Assembly: GCF_002127655.1 (NCBI RefSeq)
Contig: NZ_NEHB01000014.1
Coordinates: 20,287 to 84,286, forward strand
DNA length: 64,000 nucleotides
Source: Janthinobacterium sp. GW456P
Lineage (GTDB): Bacteria; Pseudomonadota; Gammaproteobacteria; Burkholderiales; Burkholderiaceae_D
Direction of reading: 5' to 3'
The notes under the pieces were generated by a model. It was not told the origin of the DNA. It worked only from the letters and a program-made list of their open reading frames with translations, and did no database searches. Each line of letters starts with the position of its first letter. The stretch's first letter is position 1. The position numbers and the translations under genes were made by a program. Below, one piece after another: positions 60,936 to 64,000 of the stretch.

Positions 60936-62798
60936 TTAATTCATCAATTCCTTGATGACTTTGACAGGCGCGCTGCCGTAGCTGAGGAATTGCTCGTGGA
61001 AATCCTTCAGCACGAACTTGTTGCCCAACGCTTGCTTGCGCTGTTCGCGCAAGTCCATGATTTCGCTGTAGCCGCTGAAGTAGCTGGTCAGTTGCACCGA
61101 GCTCAGCTGCACGCGGCGCCATTTTTCCGTTGCTTCACGCTGGGTCTGGAAGGCCTGGCGCGTCAGCAGGTCGAGCGCCTGTGCTTCCGTCATGCCCAGC
61201 ACGTGCACGCTGTAGTCGAGGATGGTGTTGGTGACGCTGCGCAAGTTCCATTTCGAATACATCAGCCACATTTCCGGCGCGTTGTTGCCATAGCCCGATT
61301 CGAGCATCATGCGCTCGCCATACACGGCCCAGCCTTCGATCATGGCGCCATTGCCGAAGATCGATTTCACCAGCGACGGCGATTTATTCGCGTACACGAG
61401 CTGCGTGTAATGGCCGGGAATGGCTTCGTGGATGTTCAGGATCTGCAAGATCCAGTGGTTGTACTCGCGCAAGCTGCTTTCCGCCTGTTCCGGCGTTTCG
61501 CCGTCGAGCGGCGTCACGTTGTAATACGTGCGGTCCTGCGGGCGGTAGGGGCCGGGCGCCTCGATGCTGGCGCCGGCCACGCCGCGCTGGTAGGCGGGCG
61601 TTTCACGCACGACCAGGGGCTTTTTCGGGTCCATCGTCAGCAGATTGTGGCTGGTCACCCATTCCTGCAATTCCGGTATCTGGCGGCGGATTTCCGGCAC
61701 GAAATTGGCGGGCGCCACGTGGTTGCTGGACAGCTTGTCGATCACCATGCCGATCTTTGCCGTGCGGTCCGCCGGCTTGGCCGTGCTGCCCATGGTTTTT
61801 ACCCACAGCTCGTCGGACAGGCTATCCATGTGCTCGAGCAGCTTTTCGCGCGCGGCCAGGGCCTTCTGGTACATCTGCTCGGCGCTGACGCTGGCCTGGA
61901 TATCGTAGGCGAATTTCTGTTCATATAAATCCTTGCCGATGCGGAAGGAGCGCGCATTGCCGTTCTGCGCCAGCGCAGTGTCCTGTTCCGTCAGCCAGGC
62001 CGCATAGCCTTGCACGGCCGTGCGGGCCGCGGCGATGCGGGCGTTGTACAGCTGTTTTTCCGTCGGCGTCAGGATGGAGCCCTGGGCCGTCTTGTTCAGG
62101 TCGTCAAGCACGCTGAGCACGCCGGCGCTCTGGGCGATGGCCAGCTGCGTGTGTTCGCGCGTGGGCTGATGGATACTGGCGCGCGCGGCCGCATAGTATT
62201 GCGGCACGCTGGCGATGCGCTTGAGCAAGGTGCGCAGGCGCTGCGGCTGCGAGGCGTATTCCGTGTTCAGGATGAAATCGATGGAGCCGGCCACGTTATA
62301 CTGGGCAGGATTCCATTCGAATTCGCGGAAGGTGGTCAGATACCAGCGGTCCGATTGCAGTTTATTCGTCAGCAAGGCCAGGTCGGTACGTTGCTTGTCT
62401 GACATCTTACTCGCATTCAGCTTGCCGAACTTGCCCAGCCATTCTTCGATGAAGGCCAGTTGCTTCTGGCGGCTGGCCGCGTCGGGAATGCTCAGGTTGG
62501 CGGCGCCATCATACTTGCCGACCGAAATCGCGCTTTCCGGGTCCAGGCGCCACAGGGCGGTGAGGAACTGGCCGCTGAGGTTATTCATGGAGCGGTCGCT
62601 GCTGTTCTCGCTGGCGACGGCCGCGACCGTGGCTGCCGTGGCCGCCGTGACGACGGCTGCTTTCTTGGCGACGGTTTTTTTCTTGCTGCTGCTGGTGCCG
62701 GCCTTGCCTTGCTTCTGCGGTTTATTGGCGGCGCTGGCCGGTGTCAGGGTAAAAGCCATCATCAATGCGGCGAGCGCAACTTTATTTTTTATCAGCAT
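60936..62798 (-). CDS. DUF885-family secreted protein, putative metal-dependent peptidase
   Basis: 620 residues with a signal peptide (about 1-23, ALAALMMAFTLTPASA). An unusual Lys/Ala/Thr-rich low-complexity stretch follows (about 24-63, including SSSKKKTVAKKAA and a TAATAATVAAVA run). The DUF885 domain (about 75-615) contains H457-E-A-I-P-G-H463 (HExxxGH), the metalloprotease-like motif of the family, then GNGAMIEGWAVYGERMMLESGY with a downstream glutamate. Such proteins are predicted lipoproteins or periplasmic peptidases; no substrate is established. The 168-bp upstream gap is AT-rich on its proximal side and probably holds its promoter. Confidence 0.88.
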   Translation of the reverse strand: MLIKNKVALAALMMAFTLTPASAANKPQKQGKAGTSSSKKKTVAKKAAVVTAATAATVAAVASENSSDRSMNNLSGQFLTALWRLDPESAISVGKYDGAANLSIPDAASRQKQLAFIEEWLGKFGKLNASKMSDKQRTDLALLTNKLQSDRWYLTTFREFEWNPAQYNVAGSIDFILNTEYASQPQRLRTLLKRIASVPQYYAAARASIHQPTREHTQLAIAQSAGVLSVLDDLNKTAQGSILTPTEKQLYNARIAAARTAVQGYAAWLTEQDTALAQNGNARSFRIGKDLYEQKFAYDIQASVSAEQMYQKALAAREKLLEHMDSLSDELWVKTMGSTAKPADRTAKIGMVIDKLSSNHVAPANFVPEIRRQIPELQEWVTSHNLLTMDPKKPLVVRETPAYQRGVAGASIEAPGPYRPQDRTYYNVTPLDGETPEQAESSLREYNHWILQILNIHEAIPGHYTQLVYANKSPSLVKSIFGNGAMIEGWAVYGERMMLESGYGNNAPEMWLMYSKWNLRSVTNTILDYSVHVLGMTEAQALDLLTRQAFQTQREATEKWRRVQLSSVQLTSYFSGYSEIMDLREQRKQALGNKFVLKDFHEQFLSYGSAPVKVIKELMN

Positions 62799-62966
62799 AG
62801 TTTATCTCTTGAATATTTTGCTGTTTGTCGATATCAGAAAATAATAAACTGATAATATAAGTAACAAACAACTATTGAAAGGTTGGCCTTGCTTTGCTGG
62901 GCGGCCCAAAGATTAGCATTAATTGCCGCCGCTGCGCAGTTTTTTGCGCCGGGAACGCGCGCGGTG

Positions 62967-63455
62967 TCAGACGACGATGGCGCTGCCGCGCAGCATGTCC
63001 TGGTGGCGCGCATTGATAGCCGCCACGGCATCCTTGCCGCGCGCCATGCCGGTGGCGTGGATTTCCGTTTCTTGCGTGTAGCGCTGGCGGACTCTTACCG
63101 TATAGGATTGGAACAGCCAGCTCCAGAAGTTCGTTTCATAGACGGCTTCATCCATGTCGCGCCATTTGACGCCCGTCAGTTTCTTTTTCCACGGCAAGAT
63201 ACCAGACGCCAGCCACACGCCCGTCTCGTCGTAGTACAGCTGATAGCTGCGGATCGTCAGCAGGCGGTAGCCGACGATCAGCGCCGAGCCGATCAGCACC
63301 ACGAAGGCGGCGCGCGCGTTGTACTTGAAGGCCAGCGGCAGGGCGGCAAAAAACAGCAGCACGGCGATGATGAAGGTGCTGACGTAGGCGGTCCAGGATT
63401 TGCCGCACAAAAAGGTGGCGCGCTGGCCGGCGCTGGTGGCGATATAGTCGGTCAT
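62967..63455 (-). CDS. PH-domain-like membrane protein
   Basis: 162 residues. Two membrane segments (about 22-43, TAYVSTFIIAVLLFFAALPLAF, and 47-65, ARAAFVVLIGSALIVGYRLL) are followed by a cytoplasmic bacterial PH-like (bPH2/YdbT-type) domain (about 66-155: IRSYQLYYDETGVWLASGILPWKKKLTGVKWRDMDEAVYETNFWSWLFQSYTVRVRQRYTQETEIHATGM). The function is unknown. It starts just beyond the terminator of the SNF2 gene and is transcribed in the same direction. Confidence 0.7.
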   Translation of the reverse strand: MTDYIATSAGQRATFLCGKSWTAYVSTFIIAVLLFFAALPLAFKYNARAAFVVLIGSALIVGYRLLTIRSYQLYYDETGVWLASGILPWKKKLTGVKWRDMDEAVYETNFWSWLFQSYTVRVRQRYTQETEIHATGMARGKDAVAAINARHQDMLRGSAIVV

Positions 63456-63465
63456 GGCGTGGCAT

Positions 63466-63511
63466 AAAAACGGGGAAAAACGATCATCGCATGGAACGCG
63501 GCTTCCCCGTT
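63466..63511 (-). terminator. Terminator of the SNF2 helicase gene
   Basis: On the minus strand AACGGGGAA (63511-63503) pairs perfectly with TTCCCCGTT (63477-63469), with a 25-nt loop, followed by a T-run (63468-63466). It lies 14 bp after the helicase stop codon. Confidence 0.65.
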
Positions 63512-63524
63512 CATTTTTTAAAGC

Positions 63525-64000
63525 TCATCGCTTCAACCCTTCCTGCAGCATGCCCAGCATGTCATTGGCCGACATGCGCGCGGCCGCGTCGCTGCCTTCC
63601 AGTAGACTGTCGGCCAGGTCGCGCTTGTGCTGGTGCAATTCGACGATGCCTTCCTCGATCGTGTGTTTCGCCACCAGACGGTAGATGGTGACGGGGCGCA
63701 ATTGCCCCATGCGGTGGGCGCGGTCCGAGGCCTGGTCTTCCACGGCCGGGTTCCACCACGGGTCCATGTGGATCACGTAGTCGGCCGCCGTCAAGTTGAT
63801 GCCCATGCCGCCCGCTTTCAGGCTGATGAGGAATACATCGCCATCGCCGGCCTGGAAGGCATCGACGCGGCGCTTGCGCTCCTGCATCGGCGTGGCGCCA
63901 TCGAGATATTGATAGGCCACGCCATGCTGCTCCAGATGCTTGCGGATCAGGGTCAAATGGTCGACGAACTGGCTGAAGACGAGCACCTTGTGGCGGTTTT
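63525..64000 (-). CDS. SNF2-family helicase, C-terminal part (runs off the window)
   Basis: The last ~158 residues of an SNF2/RapA-type protein; the gene enters from beyond position 64000 and the frame is open to the edge (NRHKVLVFSQFVDHL). The C-terminal helicase lobe is clear: VLVFSQFVDHLTLIRKHLEQHGVAYQYLDGATPMQERKRRVDAFQAGDGDVFLISLKAGGMGINLTAADYVIHMDPWWNPAVEDQASDRAHRMGQLRPVTIYRLVAKHTIEEGIVELHQHKRDLADSLLEG. It is distinct from the SNF2 protein at 30101-33214. The ATPase half cannot be seen. Confidence 0.93.
   Translation of the reverse strand, partial: NRHKVLVFSQFVDHLTLIRKHLEQHGVAYQYLDGATPMQERKRRVDAFQAGDGDVFLISLKAGGMGINLTAADYVIHMDPWWNPAVEDQASDRAHRMGQLRPVTIYRLVAKHTIEEGIVELHQHKRDLADSLLEGSDAAARMSANDMLGMLQEGLKR

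Overview
The window is GC-rich, tightly packed chromosomal DNA from a betaproteobacterium, most likely Oxalobacteraceae (Janthinobacterium/Massilia/Duganella type). I infer this from gene order: mlaFED-mlaA-mlaC-mlaB followed by a YadGH-type ABC exporter, ibaG, murA, the whole his operon, a HIT protein and tatABC is a typical Burkholderiales string. No rRNA, tRNA, CRISPR array or phage is visible.

Layout. 1-1.5 kb: an AT-richer stretch with two perfect palindromes, a small HTH regulator with its own palindromic operator, a small unknown gene and a 120-bp inverted-repeat element. 1.5-5.9 kb (minus strand): ubiX, grxD, a GNAT acetyltransferase, tex and a small secreted protein. 5.9-29.95 kb (plus strand): a cell-surface-signalling/two-partner-secretion locus, described below. 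30-36.2 kb: an SNF2 helicase, a histidine kinase/response regulator pair, and a REP-associated (Y1) transposase-like gene flanked by inverted repeats. 36.3-42.6 kb: gltBD. 42.8-50.4 kb: retrograde phospholipid transport (mla), an ABC exporter, ibaG and murA. 50.4-60.3 kb: hisG-hisD-(DNA methyltransferase)-hisC-hisB-hisH-hisA-hisF-hisI-hisE, HIT, tatABC. 60.3-64 kb (minus strand): a coiled-coil membrane protein, a DUF885 protein, a PH-domain membrane protein and the 3' end of a second SNF2 helicase that runs off the window.

The most interesting region is 5.9-29.95 kb. A periplasmic STN-domain protein, an ECF sigma factor and a FecR-type anti-sigma factor form one operon behind a textbook-spaced PhoB box. 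They precede a 4563-residue TpsA exoprotein, its TpsB transporter, an unusual DUF2341/LamG/ExbB fusion, ExbD, a TonB-like protein, a putative porin, a periplasmic coiled-coil protein and a YbjN-family protein, ending at a strong terminator. tpsA and tpsB are each preceded by the same composite element with identical spacing: a Pho-box-like direct repeat (7-4-7), 3 nt, GCAGTC, 14 nt, CTGTC. I read this as a joint PhoB plus ECF-sigma promoter. The logic would be phosphate starvation -> PhoB -> STN/sigma/FecR -> sigma plus PhoB -> surface exoprotein and its energised export/uptake machinery. It strongly resembles, from memory, the VreA-VreI-VreR/PdtA-PdtB (PUMA3) system of Pseudomonas aeruginosa.

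Other points worth a look: an orphan beta-class DNA methyltransferase with a histone-H1-like tail translationally coupled inside the his operon; a transposase-like protein whose HUH motif has lost its first histidine; and a 13-bp stem-loop covering the ribosome-binding region of the histidine kinase gene.
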